A DNA stretch of 64,000 nucleotides, from the NCBI RefSeq assembly GCF_030295765.1, contig NZ_AP027292.1, positions 1,488,001-1,552,000 on the forward strand, written 5' to 3'. Source of the stretch: Neptuniibacter halophilus. Its GTDB lineage: Bacteria > Pseudomonadota > Gammaproteobacteria > Pseudomonadales > Balneatricaceae. Positions 53,542 through 63,512 of the stretch are shown in pieces; the stretch's first letter is position 1; each line of letters starts with the position of its first letter. The notes under the pieces are model-generated. The model ran no database searches. It had not been told where the DNA came from and saw only the letters and a list, made by a program, of their open reading frames with translations. A program made the translations under genes and the position numbers.

Positions 53542-54252
53542 TTACTCAGCCGGCTTTTCAGCTTCTTCGCCTGGATTAACCTTGAGCAGTTCCACTTCAA
53601 ACACCAGCGTCTCGTTCGGGCCAATCGCATTGCCCATACCGCCCGGGCCATAAGCCAGATCAGACGGGATCACCAGACGGGCTTTACCACCCTCTTTAAC
53701 CAACTGCAGGCCTTCGGTCCAGCCCGGGATTACACCGTTCAGCGGGAAAGAAACCGGCTCGCCACGGGAGTAAGAGCTGTCGAACTCAGTTCCGTCGATC
53801 AGCGTACCGCGGTAATGAACCTTAACGGTATCAGCCGCTGTCGGGCTGGCACCATTACCGGCAACCAGTTGTTCATACTGAAGACCTGATTCGGTCGTTT
53901 TAACGCCTTTTTTCTCGCCGTTTTCTTTCAGGTAAGCCTGACCCTTTTCAAGGTTATCAGCGCTTAGTTTTTCAAATGCCTTTTTCTGCTCTTCCATCTG
54001 CTTCTGCTGGAAGCCCATCATCACTTCCCGCACCTGCTCCGGGGTCATCTTTGGCTCTTTACCCATGTAAGTGGTTTTTGCCGCTTCGATGAATGCTTCA
54101 AAATCTACATCCGGTACCGACTTCAACTGCTCACCCACCATCAGGCCAACACTGTAGCTAACTTTCTGCTCTTCAGTTTTCAGCTCCAGGGCAGAAACTG
54201 TCTGAGAAACCAACGCGGCACCCAGAGCAACCGCCAGCAAACTTTGTTTCAT
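53542..54252 (-). CDS. FKBP-type peptidyl-prolyl isomerase (FkpA/Mip type)
   Basis: This 236-residue exported isomerase has a signal peptide ending near 'QTVSALEL'. An N-terminal dimerisation region with a long charged helix ('MGFQQKQMEEQKKAFEKL') follows, then a C-terminal FKBP domain from about residue 120. The FKBP active-site wording 'VKVHYRGTLIDGTEFDSSY' and 'VIPGWTEGLQ' and the end 'LVFEVELLKV' are intact. It is expected to fold periplasmic or outer-membrane proteins. Confidence 0.93.
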   Translation of the reverse strand: MKQSLLAVALGAALVSQTVSALELKTEEQKVSYSVGLMVGEQLKSVPDVDFEAFIEAAKTTYMGKEPKMTPEQVREVMMGFQQKQMEEQKKAFEKLSADNLEKGQAYLKENGEKKGVKTTESGLQYEQLVAGNGASPTAADTVKVHYRGTLIDGTEFDSSYSRGEPVSFPLNGVIPGWTEGLQLVKEGGKARLVIPSDLAYGPGGMGNAIGPNETLVFEVELLKVNPGEEAEKPAE

Positions 54253-54355
54253 AGGTAATATCCTTGTCTGTTATTCAATGGACTATGCCGGTCAGAGGGA
54301 GCGGCCTGCCAGTGTTAGTACCTGATTAAACCGCAAAGTTCAGTGACAAACCACC

Positions 54356-54859
54356 TTAATCCGAGGGATTTGCCCTGCAGAGCGCCAGACTGGCCTCATG
54401 CAATGGCGCCAGCAAAGCACTCAGTTGTTCATCTTCCGGCACCTGCCGCTGCTGCAGATAAACCCTCAGATTTGCAGCGACCAGCGTCATGTCAGCGCTT
54501 AACACCGGCTGCTCAGCCACCTGCTCAAATAACAGCGCCAGCTCCACCTGCTCACAGGCCAGTTCTGCCTGCCTCAGTTTGTCGTAACAGGTTTCCAGTC
54601 CGGCTTTTTCCGCCTTCATTTCACGCATTTTGTAACGTAACGCCCGTAATGGGTGGCTGATCGTTTCCTGCCAGTCCTGTGCCTCACCGGCAAACTGCTC
54701 AGGCTCCAGCCGAATTCCCCGGGAGCCGGCCCAACAGGCAAAAATCAGACGATTGATACTCAGCCCGTACCGGTTTTGCAGGTTCAGGCAGGCCGGCTCC
54801 ACCGAGGGCTGTTGATAAAAATTCAGGGCATACTGCCAAAGAGCATTATTCAGTTGCAT
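54356..54859 (-). CDS. TIGR02444-family protein of unknown function
   Basis: This cytosolic, helical protein of about 167 residues matches the TIGR02444/DUF2390 family of gammaproteobacteria ('LWQYALNFYQQPSVEPACLNLQNRYGLSINRLIFACW' region). It has no known function and no signal peptide. An upstream ATG at 54883 would add eight residues and overlap the divergent ABC-F start; the family usually begins at the shorter form. The divergent ATPase is its constant neighbour in related genomes as far as I recall. Confidence 0.78.
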   Translation of the reverse strand: MQLNNALWQYALNFYQQPSVEPACLNLQNRYGLSINRLIFACWAGSRGIRLEPEQFAGEAQDWQETISHPLRALRYKMREMKAEKAGLETCYDKLRQAELACEQVELALLFEQVAEQPVLSADMTLVAANLRVYLQQRQVPEDEQLSALLAPLHEASLALCRANPSD

Positions 54860-54881
54860 CGGTATGATAAAATCCGCCGCC

Positions 54882-56816
54882 ATGATTCAGTTTCAGCAGG
54901 TCAGCTTACAACGCGGCCACAATCAATTACTAGAGCAAGCCGATCTTACCCTGCACTCAGGCTGGAAGGTCGGTCTTGTTGGTGCCAACGGGGCGGGCAA
55001 ATCCTCCCTGTTCAAACTTATTCTGGGCGAGCTTCACTGCGACAGCGGAGATCTCGATCTGCCCGGAGGGCTGCGTATCGCCCATATGGCGCAGGAGGTT
55101 CCCAGCTCGGATCGATCCGCGCTGGATTATGTCCTCGATGGCGATACCGGTCTCCGCCGTATTCAGCAGCAGCTTGCGGCTGCCGAAGCTGCCCACGATC
55201 TGCATCGTCTGGGCGAGCTGCATGCGGAACTGGACAGCCACAACGGCTACAGCGCCCAGTCCCGTGCCGCCCAGCTACTCGCAGGTCTGGGTTTTGCCCA
55301 TCAGGATATGGAGCGCTCGGTGCGTGAGTTTTCCGGTGGCTGGCGTATTCGCCTGAATCTGGCTCAGGCGCTGATGTGCCCGTCCGACCTGTTGCTGCTT
55401 GATGAGCCAACGAACCATCTGGATCTGGACGCCACCATCTGGCTGGAGCAGTGGCTGCGTCAGTATCCGGGGATGCTGATCCTGATCTCCCATGACCGGG
55501 ATTTCCTCGACAATGTGGTCAGCCATATCACCCATATCGAACACAACCGGCTGCATCTGTATAAAGGCGGCTACTCCGCATTTGAACGGCAGCGCGCCGA
55601 ACGTCTGGCCCAGCAACAATCCGCTTTTGAGAAACAGCAGCAACGGATCGGGGAGATCGAGGACTTTGTCCGCCGCTTCCGCGCCAAAGCGACCAAGGCC
55701 AAACAGGCTCAGAGCCGCCTCAAAGAACTGGAGCGGATGGAGAAGATCGCTCCGGCACACGTCGACAGCCCTTTCAGCTTCCGTTTTTGCGCCTCAGATA
55801 AGATGTCATCACCTCTGCTGACCCTCTACGAGGCACAGTGCGGCTATCCTGAACGGATCATCCTGGACGGTGCTTCACTGACCCTGACACCCGGTTCCCG
55901 GATCGGCCTGCTCGGACCGAATGGGGCGGGTAAATCCACGCTGGTCAAAACACTGGTGGGTGAACTGGGGCTTTGCGGCGGGGAACGCCATGAGAGTGAG
56001 AACCTGCAGATTGGTTACTTTGCCCAGCACCAGTTGGAGGCGCTGGATATGCACGCTTCCCCTCTGCTGCATATCAAACGAATCAGTCCGCAGGCGTCAG
56101 AGCAGGAGGTTCGCGATTTCCTCGGCTCTTTTGGCTTTTTCGGGGATCGGGCACTGGAACCTGTGGAAAACTTCTCCGGGGGTGAGAAAGCCCGGGTGGC
56201 GCTGTCGATGATCGCCTGGCAGAAACCTAATCTGCTGCTGATGGACGAGCCGACCAACCATCTGGATCTGGAAGTCCGTCATGCCCTGACCATGGCCCTG
56301 CAATCATTTGAGGGTGTACTGATTCTGGTTTCGCATGACCGCCACCTGCTGCGCAATACCGTGGATGAGTTCCTGCTCGTCGCCAACGGTAAGGTCGAGG
56401 ACTTTAAAGGCGATCTGGATGATTACCAGAACTGGCTGCTGGAAGAAAAACGTCAGGCACAACGTGCCGAAGCCGAGGCCTATGCCCAACCGGAAAACGA
56501 AAAACGCTCACTCTCTGCGGCAGAACGTAAAGAGCAAAAACGTCTGGCTGCGGAACGGCGCAATCAGCTCAGGCCGCTGAAGAAGCAACTGGAAAAACTG
56601 GAATCCGCAATGGAGACACTGCACACCCAGTTGGACACGGTGGAGCAGAAACTGGCCGACAGCAGCCTGTATGAGGAAGCCAACAAAGATCAGTTGAAAG
56701 AGCTGCTGCAACAGCAGGCCAGTCTCAAACAACAGGCCGAACAAACCGAGGAGGCGTGGATGGAGCAACAGGAAGCGCTGGAAAACCTCGAAGCGGAACT
56801 CAATGAACCGGAGTGA
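54882..56816 (+). CDS. yheS: ABC-F ATPase, YheS type
   Basis: This 644-residue soluble protein has two ABC domains joined by the P-site tRNA-interaction linker and no membrane part. Motifs are 'GANGAGKSS' and 'FSGGWRIRLNLAQAL' in domain 1, and 'GPNGAGKST' and 'FSGGEKARVALSMI' in domain 2. A charged coiled coil occupies the last 120 residues. ABC-F proteins act on the ribosome during stalled translation. I chose the ATG at 54882, which fits relatives. An ATG at 54864 is also in frame, and neither has a clear ribosome site. Confidence 0.9.
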   Translation: MIQFQQVSLQRGHNQLLEQADLTLHSGWKVGLVGANGAGKSSLFKLILGELHCDSGDLDLPGGLRIAHMAQEVPSSDRSALDYVLDGDTGLRRIQQQLAAAEAAHDLHRLGELHAELDSHNGYSAQSRAAQLLAGLGFAHQDMERSVREFSGGWRIRLNLAQALMCPSDLLLLDEPTNHLDLDATIWLEQWLRQYPGMLILISHDRDFLDNVVSHITHIEHNRLHLYKGGYSAFERQRAERLAQQQSAFEKQQQRIGEIEDFVRRFRAKATKAKQAQSRLKELERMEKIAPAHVDSPFSFRFCASDKMSSPLLTLYEAQCGYPERIILDGASLTLTPGSRIGLLGPNGAGKSTLVKTLVGELGLCGGERHESENLQIGYFAQHQLEALDMHASPLLHIKRISPQASEQEVRDFLGSFGFFGDRALEPVENFSGGEKARVALSMIAWQKPNLLLMDEPTNHLDLEVRHALTMALQSFEGVLILVSHDRHLLRNTVDEFLLVANGKVEDFKGDLDDYQNWLLEEKRQAQRAEAEAYAQPENEKRSLSAAERKEQKRLAAERRNQLRPLKKQLEKLESAMETLHTQLDTVEQKLADSSLYEEANKDQLKELLQQQASLKQQAEQTEEAWMEQQEALENLEAELNEPE

Positions 56817-56826
56817 TGCAACACTT

Positions 56827-56853
56827 AAAAAGTCCGCCAATGGCGGACTTTTT
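56827..56853. terminator. Bidirectional terminator after the ABC-F gene
   Basis: AAAAAGTCCGCC and GGCGGACTTTTT flank a 3-nt loop, between convergent genes. Confidence 0.9.
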
Positions 56854-56869
56854 AATGCTCACAGCGATA

Positions 56870-58177
56870 TCAGTCACCCAACTGTTTAGTCAGGGTTTTA
56901 ATATCCTCATCATTACGCATCAACTGACGCAGCAGTTTAGCCACATCTTCCGCTTTCAGTCCCAGTTCTGCATAAAGCTCAGCCGGCACTTCATCTAGCG
57001 GGCCATCACTCAGCCCCTGCTGACGCAGCAATCGATTGCTCAGATAGAGTAACTTAACGTAGCCGGCATGATCGCCGCTGTAATCAGGCTCATTCTGATG
57101 ACGAATCGCGGTGCTGACCGACTCTGGCAGATCCCAGCTTGAGAGCAGCCAGCTACCAATCTGCTCACGGGTCACGCTGAGTACCTGTTTCTCAATATAA
57201 TCCAGTGCAAAGTGAGGATTGGCCTCAATATAACGGGAGAGCAGGGCAAAATGTGGCGGGAACAGATGCGCCAGTACCAGATAACCGAAGTTGTGCAGCA
57301 GCGCTGCCAGATAAACCAGTCCGGGCTGTGGTCGATCCGCAGTCTCCGGCATCGCCCGGCACAGTTGTTCAGCAAAGCTGGCGTTATACACGGATTGCAA
57401 CCAGTAAGGTGTCGCACCCCGCGGCCCGTCTTCCGGTACCTTGAGCATCTTACCCATCGCCGTACCCAGCGCCATATTGATCACCAGATCAAAACCCAGC
57501 ACCCGGATCACTGCATCATCAATTGAACTGACGTCGCCCGGCGCAGCATAGTAAGGCGATGCAGCCCAGCTCATCACCTGAGCCGAAAGGCTCGGATCAA
57601 GCCGGACCACGGGAACCAGTTCACTCACTCCGGCTTCCGGGTCCGAACGCAGTTCAACAATTTTTTTCAGGGTCGGCGACAGGGAGGGCAAACCCAGCGT
57701 ATCTTCCAGTCGCTGCTGTACCCGCAGTGCAGTAAATCGCTCCACCGCCCGGCTGATCACTGCAACATCATCGCCCTCAGGCTGATTCGCATCGATCTCA
57801 TCAGTCGTCAGCGCCAGGCTACAGCGGTCTGCCGCCCTCAGTTGTTCCGCAATCGCCGCAAAACTGAGCCCGGAGTGCGGTTCGATCAACTCAAACTGAT
57901 CCACATTCAGGCATTCAGGTGCGACCAGTAACTTCAGGGAGAGCAACTTAGCCTGCCCTTCAGGGTATTTCAGCGCATCCTGACCAAAATAGCGTCTGGC
58001 GTCTTCCCCCCTGATCGGCTGCAACTGACGTCCGGTCTGCTTCCAGATGGCAACAAGGTTCAATAACGATGTGGCGGGGAGCAACGCGAGCACCTTCCCT
58101 TCCGCATCATGCAAGAGCACCAGCCTGAACTGCTGCAACTCACCACTATTTTCCAAAACTCGTACACCGACTGACAA
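56870..58177 (-). CDS. HDOD-domain protein with YbaK-like N-terminal domain
   Basis: This 435-residue cytosolic protein has an HDOD domain from about residue 155 to 370 ('LPSLSPTLKKIVELRSDPEAGVSELVPVVRLDPSLSAQVMSWAAS' region, with 'AALLHNFGYLVLAHLFP'). HDOD proteins are signalling modules related to HD hydrolases. The first 130 residues look like a diverged YbaK/ProX aminoacyl-tRNA deacylase domain, a pairing known from pseudomonads. I could not see the YbaK active-site residues clearly, so it may only bind a ligand. It is divergent from ggt. Confidence 0.8.
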   Translation of the reverse strand: MSVGVRVLENSGELQQFRLVLLHDAEGKVLALLPATSLLNLVAIWKQTGRQLQPIRGEDARRYFGQDALKYPEGQAKLLSLKLLVAPECLNVDQFELIEPHSGLSFAAIAEQLRAADRCSLALTTDEIDANQPEGDDVAVISRAVERFTALRVQQRLEDTLGLPSLSPTLKKIVELRSDPEAGVSELVPVVRLDPSLSAQVMSWAASPYYAAPGDVSSIDDAVIRVLGFDLVINMALGTAMGKMLKVPEDGPRGATPYWLQSVYNASFAEQLCRAMPETADRPQPGLVYLAALLHNFGYLVLAHLFPPHFALLSRYIEANPHFALDYIEKQVLSVTREQIGSWLLSSWDLPESVSTAIRHQNEPDYSGDHAGYVKLLYLSNRLLRQQGLSDGPLDEVPAELYAELGLKAEDVAKLLRQLMRNDEDIKTLTKQLGD

Positions 58178-58252
58178 TTTACTCTCCCCAGACCTGGCCT
58201 TGGTTTATCCTACAGAGTAGATTATTCACAACAGATAGGGAAAGCAAAGCTC

Positions 58253-60046
58253 TTGAGCAATAATTCGCGTATTGAAGCTATGGTTAATCTGAAATCCTTC
58301 GCAAAAACAGGCCTGCTATGGGTTTGCCTGCTGTTTTTAGCTCTGAGCTTGCCGCTGGCTGCAGTTGAAGAAGATCTGGCACCGGAACATGCCACCGGTC
58401 AGCAACACAACCAATCCGTTCAGGCTGATAAGGCTCTGGTGGTCACGGCCCATCCTCTGGCGACCCGTGCCGGGTATGAGGTTCTGCAAAACGGCGGCAG
58501 CGCCGCAGATGCCGCCGTGGCCATTCAGGCGATGCTGACGCTGGTTGAACCCCAGTCTTCCGGCATCGGCGGTGGGGCATTTATGCTGTACTGGGATCAG
58601 CAAGCCGGCCGGCTTCATGCCTATGATGGCCGCGAAACCGCCCCTGCCAGCGCCGACGCTAAGCTTTTTTACCGCGATGACAAGCCGATGTCGTGGCCGG
58701 ACGCACTGGTAGGCGGGCGCTCTGTCGGCACACCCGGCGTCCTGAAACTGCTGGAGATGGCCCAGACGCATCATGGCAAGCTCCCCTGGGCTGCGCTGTT
58801 CCGCGCTGCCATTGATCAATCCCGGGCCGGTTTCAGTGTCGGCCCACGCCTGCATCAGTTGATCGCCAGCGGTATCAATCCGGGGCTGGATCGCTATCCG
58901 CAGGCGCGGGACTACTTTTTCACCCCAGCCGGTGAACCTCTCCCTGTTGGCTACCTCCGTCAGAACCCTCGTCTGGCCGACTCTCTGGAGCAGATCGCAG
59001 AGTCCGGCACTGATGCGTTCTATCAGGGCCCGCTGGCAGCGGCGATGGTCGATCGCATCCGCCAGGTCAGCGATAATCCCGGGCGTCTGAGTCTGGAAGA
59101 TCTGGCCAGCTATCAGGCCGTGGAGCGTGAACCGCTCTGCCTGCCCTATCAGCGTTTCAGGGTGTGCGGTTTCCCGCCACCGACCTCCGGTGGCGTTACC
59201 GTACTGCAGATTCTGAAACTGCTCGAAGGTTTCGATCTGAGTCAGCCAGATCCCCTTTCGCCGCGCTTTAATCACTTATTCACCCAGGCTTCGCGACTGG
59301 CCTTCGCTGACCGTGGCCGCTATCTGGCGGATCCGGATTTTGTCGATGTACCGGTTGCCGGACTGCTCGACCCGACTTATCTGCAACAGCGTGCTGCGCT
59401 GATTCATGCACAGCAGGACAGTGGCCAGGCACAACCCGGCGTTCCCGAAAACAGCGAGCTGAGCCGGGCCGATGATCAGTCACCGGAACTCCCCTCAACC
59501 AGCCACTTCGTCGTGGTCGACCAGTGGGGTAATGCGGTGTCCGTCACCAGCAGTATCGAGATGGCGTTTGGCTCAACCCTGATGGCCGGTGGATTCCTGC
59601 TGAATAACCAACTGACCGACTTCTCCTTTGTCCCGGAACAGGATGGGCGCGCCATCGCTAACCGGGTTGAAGCCGGCAAGCGCCCGCGCAGTTCCATGGC
59701 TCCCTTTATGGTGTTTGACGAACAGGGCAGGCTCTACGCAGCCATCGGCTCACCCGGTGGCAGCCGGATCATCAATTATGTTGCCCGTAGCCTGTTGCTG
59801 ATGCTTAACAGCGACCTGCCCCTTCAGGAGGTGGTGAACCAGCCGCATGTGAGTAACCGTAACGGCCAGACCGAGCTGGAAGCAGGAACAACGGCAGAAC
59901 AACTGGCCAAACCACTGGCTGAGATGGGCCATCAGATCAAAATTCGCGACCTGAACAGTGGTCTGCATGGCTTCAGGCGTCTGCCTCAAGGGGGTTGGGA
60001 AAGTGCGGTGGATAACCGCAGAGAGGGTCAGGCCCTCGGGGAATAG
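58253..60046 (+). CDS. ggt: Gamma-glutamyltranspeptidase
   Basis: Ggt cleaves or transfers the gamma-glutamyl group of glutathione in the periplasm. The precursor is 597 residues with a signal peptide near residues 18-37. It self-cleaves before the catalytic Thr, T416 in 'PSTSHFVVVD' (counted from the TTG start). The oxyanion and substrate residues are in 'RPRSSMAPF' and 'GSPGGSRIINYV'. It could start at TTG 58253 or at ATG 58280; neither has a strong ribosome site. With gshA in the window it forms the other end of glutathione metabolism. Confidence 0.93.
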   Translation: MSNNSRIEAMVNLKSFAKTGLLWVCLLFLALSLPLAAVEEDLAPEHATGQQHNQSVQADKALVVTAHPLATRAGYEVLQNGGSAADAAVAIQAMLTLVEPQSSGIGGGAFMLYWDQQAGRLHAYDGRETAPASADAKLFYRDDKPMSWPDALVGGRSVGTPGVLKLLEMAQTHHGKLPWAALFRAAIDQSRAGFSVGPRLHQLIASGINPGLDRYPQARDYFFTPAGEPLPVGYLRQNPRLADSLEQIAESGTDAFYQGPLAAAMVDRIRQVSDNPGRLSLEDLASYQAVEREPLCLPYQRFRVCGFPPPTSGGVTVLQILKLLEGFDLSQPDPLSPRFNHLFTQASRLAFADRGRYLADPDFVDVPVAGLLDPTYLQQRAALIHAQQDSGQAQPGVPENSELSRADDQSPELPSTSHFVVVDQWGNAVSVTSSIEMAFGSTLMAGGFLLNNQLTDFSFVPEQDGRAIANRVEAGKRPRSSMAPFMVFDEQGRLYAAIGSPGGSRIINYVARSLLLMLNSDLPLQEVVNQPHVSNRNGQTELEAGTTAEQLAKPLAEMGHQIKIRDLNSGLHGFRRLPQGGWESAVDNRREGQALGE

Positions 60047-60076
60047 ACAACCGCGTGGATCTTATACCCGCCGGGC

Positions 60077-62215
60077 TCAGGCCCGGCTGATCCGGTTAAC
60101 GCTCTTCAGGCCGCGCAGTTTCTTCATTACCCGGGCCAGATGGATCCGGTCGGTAACGGTCACTTCCATATGCACGTTGGCCAACTGGCCTTCGTGTTCG
60201 CTGATATCAATCGCCAGCACATCTGCCCCAACGCTGGAAGCAGAGGTCGCCAGCTCGGCAATTATCCCGCGATGGGATTCGACCTCGGTATTCAGATTCA
60301 CGCTGAACTCCTCATCCAGCGTATCGGACCATTCCAGATAGATACATTTTTCCGGATCATCGCGCAGATAACCGATATTCCGGCAGTCGGTCTGGTGAAT
60401 CACCAGACCACGACCGGTACTGATATGGCCGATAATCTTATCGCCGGGAATCGGCAAACAGCACTTGGCATACTGCAGCACCATCCCCTCGGTGCCCTTG
60501 ATCGACATCGGTTTCTGGCGGCGGTTACGTTCGCTTTCGTCGCTGACTGCAGCCTGAGGATCTTCCTCCGGTCGCAGACGGCGGGCCACCACATACGCCA
60601 TGCGATTGCCCAGACCGATATCTTCCAGCAGATCATCCAGCGTCTGCAGCTCCGCTTCCTGCAACAGCTCACGCAGTTTAAACGGATCAATATCGTTCAG
60701 GGTTGCACCATAGTTGGCGAGGAACTGATTCAGCAGACGCTGGCCCAGCTCCACCGACTCGTGACGCTGCTGATTTTTCAGATAGTGCCGGATCGCTGTA
60801 CGCGCTTTACCGGTCACCACAAAGTTCAGCCAGGCCATGTTCGGCTGCGCGCTTGGGGTGGTGATGATCTCTACGGTCTGACCATTTTTCAGCGGCTGAG
60901 ACAAGGGCGCCAGACGGCGGTTGATTCGGCAGGAGACACAGGAGTTACCCACATCGGTATGCACCGCATAGGCGAAATCCACGGCGGTGGCACCGCTTGG
61001 CAGCTCCATGATTTTCCCCAGCGGGGTGAATACGTAGACTTCATCCGGAAACAGGTCGGTTTTTACGCTGTCGATAAACTCCATCGAGTTACCGGCACGC
61101 TGATGCATCTCCAGCAACCCCTGTACCCATTTCCGGGCGCGCTTGTAGTTACCCAGTGCGCTTTCTGAGGCATCGTTGTCATCGTCGTTTTTGTAGTGAC
61201 TGTGCTCGGCGATCCCCTGACTGGCCACCACATCCATCTCCTGTGTACGGATCTGAACTTCGATGGTGATATCCCGCGCACCAAACAGATCGGTGTGCAG
61301 AGACTGATAGCCATTGGCTTTAGGAATCGCGATATAGTCTTTGAATCTGCCGTGGACCGGCTTATACAGATTATGCACTGCGCCCAGCGTGCGGTAGCAG
61401 TCATCCACCGAGTCGGTGACGATGCGGAAGGCGAAGACATCCATAATCTCGGCAAACGATTTTCGCTGCGCCTTCATCTTTGAATAGATACTGTAGAGGT
61501 GTTTTTCGCGGCCCGTGACATGGCCATGCAGCCCCTCCTGCTGCAGTCGTTTCTCGATAGTTTCCTGAATCGAGCTGATCACATCCTTGCGCTGACCACG
61601 GGCCTGAACCACCGCCCGTCGGATATATCTGGCGCGCATCGGATAATGGGCCTGAAACGCGAGATCTTCCAGTTCCATCTGCACATCGCGCATCCCGAGT
61701 CGGGCGGCAATCGGTGCGTAAATATCCAGTGTTTCACGGGCGATACGGCGCTGCTTGTGCGGCGGCATAGCGCCCAGCGTTCGCATATTGTGCAGACGGT
61801 CGGCAAGTTTAACCAGAATAACCCGGATATCCTCTGCCATCGCCAGTACCATCTTCTGGAAGTTACTGGCCTGAGCTTCCGCCTTGGTCTCAAATTCCAG
61901 ATGGGTCAGTTTGGAAACCCCATCGACAATGTCTGCCACCGGCTTACCAAACTGCGACTCGATCCCCTCGTAGCTGATCTCGGTATCTTCGATCACATCA
62001 TGCAGCATCGCCGCCATCAGGCTCTGATGGTCCATCCGCAACTCGGCCAGAATATTCGCCGCTGCCAGAGGGTGAGTTACATAGGGTTCACCGCTTTTTC
62101 GCTTCTGCCCGTCATGGGCCTGCTCAGCGTAGAAATAGGAACGACGCACCTGCTGGATCTGTTGTGGATCCAGATAATCATTCAGGCGTTGAGAAAGTGC
62201 GTCAATTGTAGGCAT
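60077..62215 (-). CDS. spoT: Bifunctional (p)ppGpp synthetase/hydrolase SpoT
   Basis: This 712-residue enzyme controls the stringent-response nucleotide. It has an N-terminal HD hydrolase domain ('HDVIEDT' near residue 70), a synthetase domain ('GYQSLHTDLFG'), a TGS domain near 385-450 and a C-terminal ACT domain. The intact HD residues and its length mark it as SpoT rather than RelA. It is the last gene of gmk-rpoZ-spoT, the standard gammaproteobacterial order. Confidence 0.96.
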   Translation of the reverse strand: MPTIDALSQRLNDYLDPQQIQQVRRSYFYAEQAHDGQKRKSGEPYVTHPLAAANILAELRMDHQSLMAAMLHDVIEDTEISYEGIESQFGKPVADIVDGVSKLTHLEFETKAEAQASNFQKMVLAMAEDIRVILVKLADRLHNMRTLGAMPPHKQRRIARETLDIYAPIAARLGMRDVQMELEDLAFQAHYPMRARYIRRAVVQARGQRKDVISSIQETIEKRLQQEGLHGHVTGREKHLYSIYSKMKAQRKSFAEIMDVFAFRIVTDSVDDCYRTLGAVHNLYKPVHGRFKDYIAIPKANGYQSLHTDLFGARDITIEVQIRTQEMDVVASQGIAEHSHYKNDDDNDASESALGNYKRARKWVQGLLEMHQRAGNSMEFIDSVKTDLFPDEVYVFTPLGKIMELPSGATAVDFAYAVHTDVGNSCVSCRINRRLAPLSQPLKNGQTVEIITTPSAQPNMAWLNFVVTGKARTAIRHYLKNQQRHESVELGQRLLNQFLANYGATLNDIDPFKLRELLQEAELQTLDDLLEDIGLGNRMAYVVARRLRPEEDPQAAVSDESERNRRQKPMSIKGTEGMVLQYAKCCLPIPGDKIIGHISTGRGLVIHQTDCRNIGYLRDDPEKCIYLEWSDTLDEEFSVNLNTEVESHRGIIAELATSASSVGADVLAIDISEHEGQLANVHMEVTVTDRIHLARVMKKLRGLKSVNRISRA

Positions 62216-62320
62216 TGCCCCTCCAGACTTCAGGCGCTAAGTAACCGGTAAACTCTGATGATGCCGTATAACGGCAGGCAGGAAAAGATTTTCGGGTGAA
62301 AAAAGCAGGCCGCCAAAACA

Positions 62321-62350
62321 CAAACGCCCCGCTGAACAGCGAGGCGTTTG
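62321..62350 (-). terminator. Hairpin between rpoZ and spoT
   Basis: CAAACGCC pairs with GGCGTTTG, with an inner CGCT/AGCG stem. On the minus strand it follows rpoZ by about 20 bp. The T-run is broken by G, so readthrough into spoT is likely. Confidence 0.6.
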
Positions 62351-62368
62351 CAGACGGGAAAAGATCCC

Positions 62369-62581
62369 TTAGTCCTGGTCGATTTCGTCCAGAACGTTAC
62401 GGGTGGTGTGACCCTCAGCGATCTCACGCAGCGCAACCACGGTTGGCTTGTCGTTTTCCCACTCTACTTTGGGTTCTTTACCGCCAGTCGCCAGCTGACG
62501 TGCACGTTTAGCAGCAACCATAACGAGCTGGAAACGGTTATCTACGTTTTCCAGGCAATCTTCAACGGTAACTCGAGCCAT
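62369..62581 (-). CDS. rpoZ: RNA polymerase omega subunit
   Basis: Omega is a 70-residue protein that helps assemble and stabilise RNA polymerase and, in E. coli, forms part of a ppGpp site. The sequence from '[20 protein letters not shown]' to the acidic end is that of the family. It lies between gmk and spoT. Confidence 0.97.
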   Translation of the reverse strand: MARVTVEDCLENVDNRFQLVMVAAKRARQLATGGKEPKVEWENDKPTVVALREIAEGHTTRNVLDEIDQD

Positions 62582-62642
62582 GGGGGTAACCTCAGAAATT
62601 AGGGGTGTTTAAAAGACCGCGCAGTGTAACCTTTAGCCAGCT

Positions 62643-63386
<744 letters not shown>

Positions 63387-63512
63387 TTATGCAGAAAAAC
63401 CCTAAACAATCTCAGGAACCCGCCGTTAGCCACTGTAATAACGGGATTTTCCGTTAGAAATCGTATATGATCTGATCAATTTAATTACAATCATGCACGA
63501 CGGTTACTATTG

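Noticed and set aside
60140..62251. Plus-strand frames of 250-340 codons opposite spoT
   Set aside because: They are antisense to intact spoT, and the products resemble no family.
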